Assembly: GCA_944390735.1 (NCBI GenBank)
Contig: CALXRL010000074.1
Location: 124,001 to 188,000, forward strand
Source of the DNA: an uncultured Victivallales bacterium
GTDB taxonomy: Bacteria; Verrucomicrobiota; Lentisphaeria; Victivallales; UBA1829
DNA length: 64,000 nucleotides
Direction of reading: 5' to 3'
The first letter of the stretch is position 1. The number at the start of each line of letters is the position of its first letter. The translations under genes and the position numbers were made by a program. Positions 1-9,217 of the stretch are shown in pieces. The notes below the pieces were generated by a model. That model was not told the DNA's origin. It searched no databases and saw only the letters and a list, made by a program, of their open reading frames with translations.

Positions 1-2234
1 TTGAATCCCAGTTTCCGGAGATATTCCATCCGGCCCGGATCGTAGATTTTCGAGGGCGTTCTCGGAAAGGCGGTCCGAAGACGGACAATCCGGCCGTTCA
101 GCAGAAAATGTCCGTTTTTCGTCTCAAACGTCCGGAAGCCGAAGGTCTGTGTTTTCTCTTCGATGAGAGTTCCATCCTCTTTTTCCGCCCGGACCCGCGC
201 GGTGCAGAGGCGCGGATGCTCAGGAGACCATTGCGGAAAATCGGAACATTGTCCGCGGAAGGTCAGACGGTTTTTCCCGTTCATCGCTTCCGTTTTCCGG
301 AACCGTTGTCTGCCATCCGGTCCGAGCAGTTCCAGAGAGAGTTTTCCTTTGCCGAGCGCAGGGGCTGTGACTTGAATCAGAAAATGGCCGCTGATTCCAT
401 CGGCTTTCCGAATCCAGATGTCGTCGATGACCGGAGCGTGATCCGAGGCTTCCAGATACAGGTCTCCAAGGATTCCGTCCGCTCGTCGAAGAGAAGGTCC
501 GTGCGACTGTTTCCCGAAGAGGTGCAGGTCGATCCGGTTTTTCTTCCCGTATTCCAGAACCTTCGAGAGATCGACCGACGGTGTCATCAGGGAGGCACTT
601 CCTGCACTTTTTCCGTTGATGCAGATCAGGACCTCCTTCTCCACATGGTCCAACGTAAGACGGACGTGTTTTCCCTTCCATTCCGCCGGAACAGAGAACG
701 TCCGTTCGTACCAGAAAAAGGTATTTTGGGCCTTGTCGGTGACAAGCGTGTATCCGCATGGCTGGAGGAGCTCTTTTTTCTGCGGATGTTTCCGGTAAAC
801 CGGCGTGTGCCAGCCGATGGTCATCGGGAGAGGCGCATAAAACCACTTTGCCGGATCGGGGGAGGCCGTTTCGTCTCCGGAGCCCTGCACCGCCCAGAAT
901 CCGTTCAGATAGATTCTTTGGGCGGAGGCCGTTTTGGAACGGGTCAGGAGGGAATCATCCCAGAGGCGTTTTCCATCTGCGTGATAGATCTCCGGCCATG
1001 GAAGATCGGGCGCGATGGCGCCGAACTGGAAGACCGGCAGCGTTTCGCGTCCTTCATATTCCAGAAACGCCTTGCGGTACCCGAAAATGGTTGTGGCGGG
1101 GCGCGTCTTTTCCGGATTCGTGCGCAGGGAAACTCCGCTTGCGCTGTCGTTCAGATTGATGCAGTAGGCGATCAGCGATCCGCGCTCCGGTTTCCCCGGG
1201 AGCAGGTCTCGCGGGATGGCCGCCTCCAGAACGTAGCCGTGAACGGGTTTCCCGTTCACGGTGACATTCTCTTTGCGGACCTTGTATGAGATGGCGGCGG
1301 GTGTGGTTCCGGTTCCGTCTTTCAGAAGCAGAGGTTTTCCGCCGGCGGAAATGTCGAATACGATCTGAAATCCATGTCCGCGCAGGGGCAGCTGAGTTCG
1401 GAGATCCTTCTGACGGATTCCGGAGGCGAGAAAAAGTTCCACGGAATCGTTTTTCCACGGGGCGGCGGGATTGCTCCCCTCTCCCGGTGTCCGGTCCGCG
1501 ACAATGGCGAGGAAATAGAGATTCCGCGCATCCGCCATGAACGAGAAGTTCCCGGAAAGCTCCTCCTCCGCCGGAACCGTTTTCCCGACGGCGGAATCCT
1601 GTCCGGACAGGCGGATGAACTCCGGAGGCGTCCAGAGATAAAGGACGTTTTCATATCCCCAGTCTTTCCGGTAAGCTCCGTCGATCATGGTGCCTGCGGT
1701 CGGGCGCGGAATCAGGAACCGTTCCGCCGGGTCGACCGCTTTGGCTTTGCGCAGTTCGATCTCCAGCGGGAATCGGGTCGTATCGTACTGCCAGAGTCCG
1801 AAGCCGAAGGTGACGGAGAGCGCTTTTTTCAGATCCGGATTTTTATCATGTTTCATCTCTTTGCGGGTGAAGACAAATGATTTCGACATGGAGTCCGCGT
1901 TCTGTCTGCTCCATCCGGGAAAGACGTTGCCTCCGCGGGTGTTGATGCGCATGGAGACTTTGATCTTCTGCGATGCTTTCACGCTCATTTCCAGCTGGCT
2001 GAACATGGAAAGGTCAACGGCTTTCGGGAAGACGCAGTTCACGGCGGCATAGGTGATTTTCTTCTCCGTTTTCGGTATTTCGATCCGGAGGACCGGTTCT
2101 CCGGATCGTTCTTTGAACCTGGAGATTTTGATCTCCTGTCCGGCGGTCCATTTGTCCACGCTCATCAGATCCAGCGCGGAGAGCGCCGGAAGAAGTGCGC
2201 AGAACAGCAGTAGGGAAACAAGGTGCTTGAGCAT
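1..2234 (-). CDS. Secreted GH2-like glycoside hydrolase with CBM9-like domain (C-terminus beyond left edge)
   Basis: An open frame of 744 residues reads leftward from an ATG at 2234 and is still open at base 1, so the C-terminal part is missing. I see a signal peptide (MLKHLVSLLLFCALL), then a roughly 150-residue beta-sandwich-like module that is a close copy of the next gene's product. A CBM9-like segment follows (about residues 165-350, with KNDSVELFL). After that come a GH2 sugar-binding-like jelly roll and an immunoglobulin-like domain ending in GFRTFETKNGHFLLNGR, the usual lead-in to a GH2 barrel. The frame stops at the start of that barrel (MEYLRKLGFN), so catalytic glutamates cannot be checked. 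It is the last visible gene of the LacI-pilin operon. It probably hydrolyses a plant or host glycan outside the cytoplasm. Confidence 0.8.
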   Translation of the reverse strand, partial: MLKHLVSLLLFCALLPALSALDLMSVDKWTAGQEIKISRFKERSGEPVLRIEIPKTEKKITYAAVNCVFPKAVDLSMFSQLEMSVKASQKIKVSMRINTRGGNVFPGWSRQNADSMSKSFVFTRKEMKHDKNPDLKKALSVTFGFGLWQYDTTRFPLEIELRKAKAVDPAERFLIPRPTAGTMIDGAYRKDWGYENVLYLWTPPEFIRLSGQDSAVGKTVPAEEELSGNFSFMADARNLYFLAIVADRTPGEGSNPAAPWKNDSVELFLASGIRQKDLRTQLPLRGHGFQIVFDISAGGKPLLLKDGTGTTPAAISYKVRKENVTVNGKPVHGYVLEAAIPRDLLPGKPERGSLIAYCINLNDSASGVSLRTNPEKTRPATTIFGYRKAFLEYEGRETLPVFQFGAIAPDLPWPEIYHADGKRLWDDSLLTRSKTASAQRIYLNGFWAVQGSGDETASPDPAKWFYAPLPMTIGWHTPVYRKHPQKKELLQPCGYTLVTDKAQNTFFWYERTFSVPAEWKGKHVRLTLDHVEKEVLICINGKSAGSASLMTPSVDLSKVLEYGKKNRIDLHLFGKQSHGPSLRRADGILGDLYLEASDHAPVIDDIWIRKADGISGHFLIQVTAPALGKGKLSLELLGPDGRQRFRKTEAMNGKNRLTFRGQCSDFPQWSPEHPRLCTARVRAEKEDGTLIEEKTQTFGFRTFETKNGHFLLNGRIVRLRTAFPRTPSKIYDPGRMEYLRKLGF

Positions 2235-2257
2235 GTCTGGTTCCTGGTTGCAAGAGT

Positions 2258-2794
2258 TTATTTTCGAGGGTTGCTTCCGGAGGCGGACAAAATGACTTTT
2301 GCCATTCGCAGTTCGACTTCCAGCGGAGATTTCGTCGTGTCGTACTGCCAGAGTCCGAAGCCGAAGGTGACGGAGACCGCTTTCTTCAGATCCGGATTTT
2401 TATCCATTTTCATGTTTTCGCGGAGGAACGTGAAGGTTTCCGGTTTTTCTTCTGCGTTCTTTTTGCTCCATCCCGGAAAGGTGTTCGCTCCGCCGCGGGT
2501 GTTGATGCGCATGGAGACTTTGATTTTCTGCGAGGAGCTGAGGGTCATTGTCAGCTGTTGAAAGTCGGAAAGATCCATCGGACGGGGAAAAATGCAGTCG
2601 ACGGCGGCATAGGTGATTTTCTTTTCTGTCCGGGGCAGCGTGATCCGGACGACGGTCTCGCCGTCGGCCTCTTTGACCCGGGTGATTTTTGCCTTGTGCC
2701 AGGAGACCCATTTTTCCTGCTGCATCAGATCCACCGCGGAAAGAGTCTGCAGGAGCGAAAACGCGAGAATGAGGGAGCAAACGAATTTCAGCAT
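2258..2794 (-). CDS. Small secreted beta-sandwich protein, paralog of the N-terminus of the neighbouring GH2-like enzyme
   Basis: 178 residues starting MLKFVCSL, with AGAAAGGA upstream; a longer in-frame start at 2839 has no such site. A signal peptide ends near LSAVDL. The mature part matches residues 1-150 of the downstream GH2-like protein almost throughout, sharing ITYAAV, KIKVSMRINTRGG, FPGWS and VTFGFGLWQYDTT. The copy here lacks any catalytic extension. The fold looks like a carbohydrate-binding jelly roll, but I do not recognise a named family. It sits 19 bases after the pilin gene and 23 bases before the GH2-like gene, so it is almost certainly co-transcribed. A free-standing glycan-binding or chaperone role is an inference. 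Confidence 0.8.
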   Translation of the reverse strand: MLKFVCSLILAFSLLQTLSAVDLMQQEKWVSWHKAKITRVKEADGETVVRITLPRTEKKITYAAVDCIFPRPMDLSDFQQLTMTLSSSQKIKVSMRINTRGGANTFPGWSKKNAEEKPETFTFLRENMKMDKNPDLKKAVSVTFGFGLWQYDTTKSPLEVELRMAKVILSASGSNPRK

Positions 2795-2813
2795 CGTAAA
2801 TTCCTTTCTGTTT

Positions 2814-3608
2814 TTAACGTTTTTTATAGCTGGAGACATCCAGCAGAGGAGTCATGGTATCCGGGGGACCGAGCGGTCCCTTTTCCATTCCGACATGTCC
2901 GTCGGCAAACAGCATGTTTGCACTCTGGAAATGGCGGAGCGGAATCCGGTATTGCGGAGCGGTCAGAGAGAAGGGGGTCATCTCTTTTGCATAGTGGGGG
3001 GCGGTACTGCAACCCTCGTTTCCGCCCAGCCCGTCTGCCACAAGAACCGATCCGGAGGTCTTTTTCGCCATCTTCTGCAGATCGGTGAACCGGTAGTGAT
3101 TTTCCTTATATTTGGATCCTTTCTCCGCAGTTGGATTGAGTTCATAGTACCCCGTAGCGATATTCAGATTGATGGCATAGCTGACGATGTCCTCCACTCC
3201 CCAGGAACTTGCCGCGGTCATTTTGATCGGATTGGTATCGGCCGGACAGTAGAAAATTCCCTTCGGTCCGAGGGTCACATCCTTCAGTTTGCTGCTGGCG
3301 GGCTTTCCGGTATATCCGAGCAGCTGAAGTTTTCTCCACCAGAAATAACCCGGGGTGGCATAGGTCATTGCCGGACAGATCCAGTCATCAAAATCGCCTC
3401 CATATTGAATGAAGGCCAGTCCCTGCTGCTTCAGATTGCTGGTGCAGCTGATCGCCTGCGCCTTTTCTCGAGCCTTGTTTAAGGCGGGAAGAAGGAGAGA
3501 TGCAAGAATTGCAATAATTGCAATTACAACGAGAAGTTCTATAAGCGTAAAAAATCTTCCTGTTTTTTCCCGGATTTCTTCGCTGTATTTCTCCGCTTTT
3601 TGTATCAT
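2814..3608 (-). CDS. Prepilin-like H-X9-DG protein (DUF1559-type)
   Basis: 264 residues from the ATG at 3608, which has an AAAGGAGA site. It carries the type IV prepilin N-terminus: a short basic leader, then [20 protein letters not shown], with the processing site before the phenylalanine. The C-terminal body ends with an H-X9-DG motif ([13 protein letters not shown]). Proteins of this kind are greatly expanded in Lentisphaerae and Planctomycetes; their function is largely unproven. It lies between its LacI regulator and two secreted carbohydrate-related genes, so it may display or bind the substrate at the surface. That role is inferred from context. Confidence 0.9.
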   Translation of the reverse strand: MIQKAEKYSEEIREKTGRFFTLIELLVVIAIIAILASLLLPALNKAREKAQAISCTSNLKQQGLAFIQYGGDFDDWICPAMTYATPGYFWWRKLQLLGYTGKPASSKLKDVTLGPKGIFYCPADTNPIKMTAASSWGVEDIVSYAINLNIATGYYELNPTAEKGSKYKENHYRFTDLQKMAKKTSGSVLVADGLGGNEGCSTAPHYAKEMTPFSLTAPQYRIPLRHFQSANMLFADGHVGMEKGPLGPPDTMTPLLDVSSYKKR

Positions 3609-3638
3609 TCTGTTCTCCTTTCTGGTCAATTCTGTCTT

Positions 3639-4652
3639 TTAGTCCCTGAAATGTGGGATCGGATCAATGGAAAAGATGCCGGAATCCCGTTTTGTAAAGT
3701 TTTTCATGATGCAGTCGACAACCGCGTTCAGGTTGTGTGATACCGAGGAGATTGGATATGGATAAGCCTGTACCGCGAGCGTATTGTTGAAGGCGATCAG
3801 CCGAACATCTTTTCCGATGACGCGTCCGGTTTCCCGCAGATAGTTCGCTCCGCCGATCGCGAAATTGTCGGTCAGGTAAAGAACCGCATCGGTATCCGGT
3901 TCTTTTGCAAAAAGTTCTTTTGTTTTCTCATATCCCAGAGCCATATGCTGTTCCAGCTGCTGTTCCGGAGAATCCGTGCAGGGAATCTCATGATGACAGA
4001 TGATGGATTTCACTTCCTCTTTGTTGAGTTTCAAAACCTTGGCCAGAGCTTCAAACCGGTCTTTGTCGTAGGGGAGAACCGCTCGAATCTTTTTGCAGCC
4101 CTTCTGCAGACAGTGTTCCAGCAGAAGAGATACTCCTTTTTCCACATTGACATTGACGGATTTCCTGTATTGGGAACTGAAGGTCATCATGGTGATCCCG
4201 GTCCGTTGTTCCAGAGCGTCAAGATCCTCCCATTCGCACGGTTTCCCGATGGAAATGAAATGTTCTGCTCCGCGCTGGATCAGATTCAGCATGATGTCAT
4301 GGCGTTTGGACCAGTCATCCGGCATTGTTTCAATATAGACGGAATATCCTTCGCTGCTCAACCGTTCCAGAATCAGAAAAATGAACTTGCGGATGTATTC
4401 AAAATCTTTCATATTCGCATGTCCGATCACCAGAGCCACGGTTTTGGTGCTGATCCCGCGCATCAGCTTGTAGCCGAGATTGGGTTGATATCCGAGTCGC
4501 TCCGCGGTTTCGCGGACCAGACGGCGTGTCTCTTCCGAACTGAAATTCGATGCCCGGTTGTTCAGAATCTGCGAGACAGTCGGCACCGAAAGATGGCAGC
4601 TCTGTGCCACATCCCGCAAGGTGGTCCTCCGGATTTTCCGTTCCGCCGTCAA
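3639..4652 (-). CDS. LacI-family transcriptional regulator (TTG start)
   Basis: 337 residues. No ATG lies in a sensible place. A TTG at 4652 follows GAGGAGA by five bases and is followed at once by the helix-turn-helix (TTLRDVAQSCHLSVPTVSQ, then ILNNRASNFSSEE). A periplasmic-binding-protein-like sensor domain fills residues 65-335. It is the first gene of the leftward operon with the pilin and GH2-like genes, so it likely represses its own operon until a sugar binds. A consensus promoter and a palindrome lie directly upstream. Confidence 0.9.
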   Translation of the reverse strand: MTAERKIRRTTLRDVAQSCHLSVPTVSQILNNRASNFSSEETRRLVRETAERLGYQPNLGYKLMRGISTKTVALVIGHANMKDFEYIRKFIFLILERLSSEGYSVYIETMPDDWSKRHDIMLNLIQRGAEHFISIGKPCEWEDLDALEQRTGITMMTFSSQYRKSVNVNVEKGVSLLLEHCLQKGCKKIRAVLPYDKDRFEALAKVLKLNKEEVKSIICHHEIPCTDSPEQQLEQHMALGYEKTKELFAKEPDTDAVLYLTDNFAIGGANYLRETGRVIGKDVRLIAFNNTLAVQAYPYPISSVSHNLNAVVDCIMKNFTKRDSGIFSIDPIPHFRD

Positions 4653-4679
4653 TGCTGTCTCCTCAATACAAAAATAGTT

Positions 4680-4697
4680 ATACAAATATGTTTGTAT
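4680..4697. promoter_or_regulatory. Palindromic operator candidate for the LacI regulator
   Basis: ATACAAA-TATG-TTTGTAT is a perfect 7-base inverted repeat between the -10 box and the start codon of the regulator gene, covering the expected transcription start. Position and symmetry fit autorepression. The centre lacks the CG typical of many LacI sites, so assignment to this regulator is inferred. Confidence 0.55.
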
Positions 4698-4701
4698 TTT
4701 A

Positions 4702-4730
4702 ATTATACACGAAATCCGCAGATTTGTCAA
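4702..4730 (-). promoter_or_regulatory. Consensus sigma70-type promoter for the LacI-pilin-GH2 operon
   Basis: On the minus strand, TTGACA (4730-4725) and TATAAT (4707-4702) are separated by 17 bases. Both hexamers match the consensus perfectly. Such a strong promoter suits an operon held off by a repressor. Confidence 0.8.
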
Positions 4731-5087
4731 TAGGGGAAAGGGGAAGAATTTCCAAAAAAATGATTGTGGATAAGAAAATAGCCTTCCGGCAGCGCCTGCG
4801 GCGTGCGGAACACGGTTTTCTTCCCGCAGACAGGATCGGAGACCATCCGGCTGCTTTCCTCCGTTGCGATTCCTGGCGGAGGACGCGTTTTCTCCGCTCT
4901 CGAATCCGTGCGGGAATTCTGCATCTGCGGGAAACATCCCTGCGGATTTTTCCCGCAGAAGGCGGAAATTTGTCGCATGATGATTAAAAAAGATAAATTA
5001 TTTTGCATTTTTCAAGATTTTCCGCTTGCAAATTCGGAAATGTCGGACAACAGTTCAGAAGTCAGCAAGAGAAAGGGGTAGGCGATC
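4731..5087. other. Intergenic region before the PhoH gene
   Basis: About 357 bases between the divergent LacI and PhoH genes. A weak frame on the minus strand has no ribosome-binding site or recognisable protein features. No clear promoter for the rightward gene was found; TTGTCG near 4970 followed by TAAATT is the best guess. Nothing else stands out. Confidence 0.4.
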
Positions 5088-6401
5088 ATGAAAAAAATCT
5101 ATGTTCTGGACACGAATGTTCTGCTCTACAGCGCGAAGGCGCTGGAGTCCTTCGAAGACAACAAGGTCGTGATTCCGATGGCGGTGATCGAGGAGCTCGA
5201 CAAATTCAAAAAGCATCAGGATGAACTGGGACGCAATGCGCGTCAGGTGATCCGCCGTCTGGATGCTCTTCGGGCGAAGGGCAGTCTCTTCACCGGCGTG
5301 CCGCTGGACAACGCCAACGGCAAGGAGGCCGGAACCCTTCAGGTGATCGCCGGAGAGGGACAGGTGGTCGAGGGGATGGACATGAGCCAGCCCGACAACC
5401 GCATTCTCCGCGTCGCCTTCATGCTGCACAAGGAAAAAAACAATGTGATCCTGATTTCCAAGGACATCAATCTGCGTTTGAAGGCGGACAGTCTCGGGAT
5501 CCCCGTGGAGGATTTTGAGCGCGAACGCGTCAACTTCGACGAACTCTTCAGCGGCGAATGCGAAATGACCGTCTCCGCACAGGCGGTGGAGGAGTTCTAT
5601 AAAAACGGATTCCTGGAAATCGAAAACACCCTTCTTCCCAATGAATTTGTGGTGCTCAAGGATGAGACGAATCCCAAACGGTCCGCGCTCGGCTGGAAAC
5701 GCGGCGCGCGCATCGAGGCGATTCCCCATGAGCTGTCCGACAAGGTCTGGAACGTCTCTCCCCGCAGCAAGGAGCAGCGGATGGCGCTGACCATTCTGAT
5801 GGAGCCCTCCATCCAGATTGTGACGCTGGTCGGACAGGCCGGTTCCGGGAAGACTCTTCTGGCGCTCGCCGCCGCGCTGGAAACTACGATTCAGCAGAAT
5901 CTCTACGACCGGATCCTCGTCTCCCGTCCGATCATCCCGATGGGGAATGATCTGGGCTATCTGCCCGGAACCAAGGACGAGAAGCTCGATGTCTGGATGC
6001 AGCCCATCTATGACAATCTCGACTACCTGCTCCGGAGCGACAAAAACGATTCCCAGGTCGTCCGCCGCCAGATCGAGGAGCTCAAGCGCAACCACAAACT
6101 GGAGCTCGAGGCGCTGACCTACATCCGCGGCCGGAGCATTCCCCGCCAGTTCGTCATTGTGGACGAGGCGCAGAACCTGACCCCGCACGAGGTCAAGACC
6201 ATCGTCAGCCGCGCGGGGGAGGGAACCAAGATGATTCTCACCGGCGATCCCTACCAGATCGACAATGTCTATCTGGATTCCTGCAGCAACGGCTTGTCCT
6301 TCATCGTCGACCGCTTCAAGAGCCTTCCGATTCACGGTCACATCACGCTGCGGAAGAGCGAACGCAGTCCGCTTGCCGCCGCGGCCGCGGAACTCCTGTA
6401 A
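5088..6401 (+). CDS. PhoH family protein with N-terminal PIN domain
   Basis: 437 residues, start preceded by GAAAGGGG. Residues 1-140 form a PIN-type RNase domain (YVLDTNVLLY and acidic residues in EELDKFKKH). Residues 220-437 form a PhoH ATPase with Walker A GQAGSGKT and Walker B VIVDEAQNLTPHE, followed by TGDPYQID. The PIN-PhoH arrangement is the PhoH2/YlaK type, thought to couple ATP-driven RNA unwinding to RNA cleavage. It stands alone with no clear operon partner. The family call is firm; its RNA target is unknown. Confidence 0.92.
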   Translation: MKKIYVLDTNVLLYSAKALESFEDNKVVIPMAVIEELDKFKKHQDELGRNARQVIRRLDALRAKGSLFTGVPLDNANGKEAGTLQVIAGEGQVVEGMDMSQPDNRILRVAFMLHKEKNNVILISKDINLRLKADSLGIPVEDFERERVNFDELFSGECEMTVSAQAVEEFYKNGFLEIENTLLPNEFVVLKDETNPKRSALGWKRGARIEAIPHELSDKVWNVSPRSKEQRMALTILMEPSIQIVTLVGQAGSGKTLLALAAALETTIQQNLYDRILVSRPIIPMGNDLGYLPGTKDEKLDVWMQPIYDNLDYLLRSDKNDSQVVRRQIEELKRNHKLELEALTYIRGRSIPRQFVIVDEAQNLTPHEVKTIVSRAGEGTKMILTGDPYQIDNVYLDSCSNGLSFIVDRFKSLPIHGHITLRKSERSPLAAAAAELL

Positions 6402-6539
6402 CGCGATAAAGCGCATCCGGCTGACGCGGAAAAGGAATGCGGCGGCGGGAACGGATATTCGAAGACGGCGCCGGAAGCGGAAATCGCTCCGCGCCGGAGT
6501 TCGTTTCCGTTCCGCCGCATGGACGGAAGGATAGAAATC

Positions 6540-7538
6540 GTGAGAAAAAGCGGAGCGTGTTCCCTTCGGAAAATCGCGGAGGCGACGGGCTTTCATGCCT
6601 CGACCGTCTCCCGTGCGCTGAACAACCATCCGAAAATTTCCGCCCGGACGGCGGCGGCCGTTCTGCGTGCCGCGGAGCAGTTCGGCTTCCGTCAGGAGCG
6701 CCGAAGGAGGACGCTGGCTGTTGTTCTTCCGCCCAGCGGAGCCCGTCTCAGTTATTACAGCATCTCCCTTCTGAATGCGCTGCGTTTCCATGCCGCGGGG
6801 CGCGGATGGCTGCTGGATCTGGTCTCCTCCGATCAGATCGAAATTCTGAATGAACGCTTTGTTTCCGGCATTCTCTCCTTTGATTACGACAATTCTCTGG
6901 CGCGGCGTCTCGGTTCGCGCAGTTCGCTTCCGATGGTCTGCATCAACGATTCCGCGCGGCACATTGAAGGAGTCTATTCGGTGTTCTCCGATGAATATGG
7001 CGCGATCCGCCATGCCGTGGAGCATCTTGCCGGATACGGACACCGGAAGATTGCCCTGCTGGTCAACGGCAATGTCGATACCGCCTGCAACCAGGCCAGA
7101 AGAAAGGCCTTCGAGGAGCTGCGCAATCTCTATGCGCTGGATGGTGAATCGGTCTGGAGACCCGGCGTTTTCACCGATGCGTCCGGAAAACGGATCGGCC
7201 GGCTGGAAGGCACGGTCGCGGAGCTGGTGAAAGAGGGCATCACGGCACTGATCTGCACGGGAGAGAGTGAATCGCTTCTCTCGTTTCATGCCGTTTCAGC
7301 CTGCGGACTGAGAATTCCGGAGGATCTTTCCCTGGTCACCTGGGAGCAGCCGGATGTGAGCGGATTCCTGTCGCCGCCGCTGACCACCTGTCTGCAGGAT
7401 TTCTCCGGACTTGCCTCGGAGGCGCTGAAGCTTCTGGAATCGCTGATGGAGGGCCGGTCCGTGAAATCGGATGTGTCCGTGGACTACCATTTCCTGGACC
7501 GGGGAAGCGTTTCGCTTCCGCGTTTTCTGCGTCTTTGA
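6540..7538 (+). CDS. LacI-family transcriptional regulator
   Basis: 332 residues if read from the GTG at 6540, which has AAGGA eight bases upstream; an ATG at 6519 adds seven residues but has no good site. The N-terminal helix-turn-helix reads CSLRKIAEATGFHASTVSRA. Residues 60-330 are a sugar-sensor domain (GYGHRKIALLVNGN, and LSLVTWEQPD near the end). It converges with the metal-transport permease with an 11-base gap. No sugar gene is adjacent on its strand, so its target is unknown. Confidence 0.87.
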   Translation: MRKSGACSLRKIAEATGFHASTVSRALNNHPKISARTAAAVLRAAEQFGFRQERRRRTLAVVLPPSGARLSYYSISLLNALRFHAAGRGWLLDLVSSDQIEILNERFVSGILSFDYDNSLARRLGSRSSLPMVCINDSARHIEGVYSVFSDEYGAIRHAVEHLAGYGHRKIALLVNGNVDTACNQARRKAFEELRNLYALDGESVWRPGVFTDASGKRIGRLEGTVAELVKEGITALICTGESESLLSFHAVSACGLRIPEDLSLVTWEQPDVSGFLSPPLTTCLQDFSGLASEALKLLESLMEGRSVKSDVSVDYHFLDRGSVSLPRFLRL

Positions 7539-7549
7539 GCGTTCGGTTG

Positions 7550-8413
7550 TCAGCTGCGGGTGCGCCGGCGGAAGAGCAGACTTACGCAGAAAACCGCGCA
7601 GGTGCAGAGGACGATCGTGGCTCCGGCCGCGGTCCGCATCCAGTCCTGGGCGGAGAGCAGAAGTCCCGCCACCGCGCAGACAAGGCTGATCAGAACCGAG
7701 ATCCAGAGCATCTTCCCATACGAAGAGGCCAGATTCCGTGCCGCCGCGGCCGGCGTGATGAGCATTGCCGTCACCAGCAGCACCCCCACCGCCTTGACCG
7801 AGAAGATCACAATCAGCGACAGCAGCGCCGCAAACAGATACTGATGAATCATCACATGGATCCGGTGCGCCTTGGCCAGCTGCAGATTCAGTCCGACGCA
7901 GATCAGCTTGTTGAAGGAAAAATACTGGAAGATCAGAAACAGCGCAAGCAGTCCGACAAGCGCGGCAATTTCCGCATCGCTGATGGTCAGAATATCTCCG
8001 TAGAGGAACATCTGCATATCGCGTGCGGCCTGCGGATAGCGGCTGACCACGGCAAGTCCCGCGGCAACCACCGCGGAAAAGAAAACTCCGATGATGGTGT
8101 CCGTCGAAAGTCCGCTCCGCTGTTTGACCGCCATGATGCCCAGTCCCACCAGCAGCGCCAGAAGCGGCATGGTCAGGTCCGGACTGACGGAACAGAGAAG
8201 CCCGAAGGCCACCCCCGCAAATGCCGAGTGCCCGATCGCATCCGAAAAGAAGGCCATCCGGAAATTCACCACCTGGGTTCCCGCCACGGCCGCCATGGGC
8301 GCGATCAGAATCAGTCCCAGCAGAGCCTCCTGCATGAAGCGCATCTGCATGCACTCCAGCGGAATGACTTTCCCGATCAGTTCACAGAAGAACGAGACGA
8401 ATCCGAGTTCCAT
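7550..8413 (-). CDS. znuB: Metal (zinc/manganese) ABC transporter permease
   Basis: 287 residues, very hydrophobic, with about eight membrane segments, of the ABC-3 permease family. AGTQVVNFRMAFFSDAIGHSAFAG is the characteristic conserved cytoplasmic segment; I cite its core FFSDAIGHSAFAG. It is the last gene of a four-gene leftward operon and starts three bases after the ATPase stop, with GGAAGGA upstream. With the His-rich binding protein encoded two genes earlier it should import zinc, or possibly manganese. Confidence 0.88.
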   Translation of the reverse strand: MELGFVSFFCELIGKVIPLECMQMRFMQEALLGLILIAPMAAVAGTQVVNFRMAFFSDAIGHSAFAGVAFGLLCSVSPDLTMPLLALLVGLGIMAVKQRSGLSTDTIIGVFFSAVVAAGLAVVSRYPQAARDMQMFLYGDILTISDAEIAALVGLLALFLIFQYFSFNKLICVGLNLQLAKAHRIHVMIHQYLFAALLSLIVIFSVKAVGVLLVTAMLITPAAAARNLASSYGKMLWISVLISLVCAVAGLLLSAQDWMRTAAGATIVLCTCAVFCVSLLFRRRTRS

Positions 8414-8416
8414 CTT

Positions 8417-9217
8417 TTATGATTCCTTCCTGCAGCAGCTGTCCGGGAGGTTCTGAGCGGTTCCCGGGATTGCTCCGGGCGCCGGAACTCCCCGGTGGGG
8501 TCCGAACGTGGCGGCCAGCACTTCCGGCGTCAGGATCCGGTGGGGATTGCCCTCCGCCACGATCCGCCGGTTCAGGCAGATCACATGGGAGGCATGGGCC
8601 GCAACCGTGGAAAGATCGTGAGTGATCATCAGCTGCGTGAAATTTTTTTCTTTCCGGAAGCGGTCCAGAAGTTCACAGCAGACCTCGCCTCCTTTGAAGT
8701 CGATTCCGGACGCCGGTTCATCAAGAATCAGCAGTTCGGGTTCCTGGGAGAGCGCGGCGGAGAGCATCACCCGCTGGAGTTCTCCTCCGGAAAGCGCTCC
8801 CAGGGGCCGGTTCGCCAGATGGGAGCAGGCCGTCTTTTCCAGCAGCGGCAGAAGGCGCTCCCTCTGTGCGCGCGAGACCCCGAAACAGAGCGGTTTCTTC
8901 TGATGGAACGCCGCCATGAATTCCAGAACGGTCAGCGGCATGCCCCGGTCGAACGAGAGCGACTGCGGAACATAGCCGACTCGCGGACGCGATTCCGCAT
9001 ATCCGTGAAAGGTCACGGTCCCCCGGTAGGAGATTTCATGGAGCAGGACGAGCACCATGGTGGTTTTCCCCGCTCCGTTGGGACCGACAATTGCGGTGCA
9101 TTCCCCCCGGGGAATCGAGGCGCAGATGTCGTCCAGAATGCGGATTCCGTCGTGCTCGACATATACATGCTCGAAGCTTACGGAGTGCGCGCAGTTCGGA
9201 CAAAGAGGGTGTGTCAT
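8417..9217 (-). CDS. znuC: Metal ABC transporter ATP-binding protein
   Basis: 266 residues with a complete ABC ATPase: Walker A GPNGAGKTT, signature LSGGELQRV, Walker B LLILDEPASGID, and the switch histidine in MITHDLSTV. An N-terminal segment HPLCPNCAHS holds a CxxC pair, unusual for this subunit and possibly metal-linked. The ATG overlaps the end of the binding-protein gene by four bases, indicating translational coupling. It powers the permease encoded next. Confidence 0.9.
   Translation of the reverse strand: MTHPLCPNCAHSVSFEHVYVEHDGIRILDDICASIPRGECTAIVGPNGAGKTTMVLVLLHEISYRGTVTFHGYAESRPRVGYVPQSLSFDRGMPLTVLEFMAAFHQKKPLCFGVSRAQRERLLPLLEKTACSHLANRPLGALSGGELQRVMLSAALSQEPELLILDEPASGIDFKGGEVCCELLDRFRKEKNFTQLMITHDLSTVAAHASHVICLNRRIVAEGNPHRILTPEVLAATFGPHRGVPAPGAIPGTAQNLPDSCCRKES

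Noticed and set aside
108..1880. Long rightward reading frames across 108-1289 and 1374-1880
   Set aside because: They are antisense to a continuous 744-codon leftward frame with a signal peptide and GH2-like domains; the rightward frames have no recognisable protein features.
5055..7289. 744-codon leftward frame opposite the PhoH and LacI genes
   Set aside because: PhoH and LacI proteins on the other strand have complete motifs and good starts; the antisense frame is a by-product of high GC.
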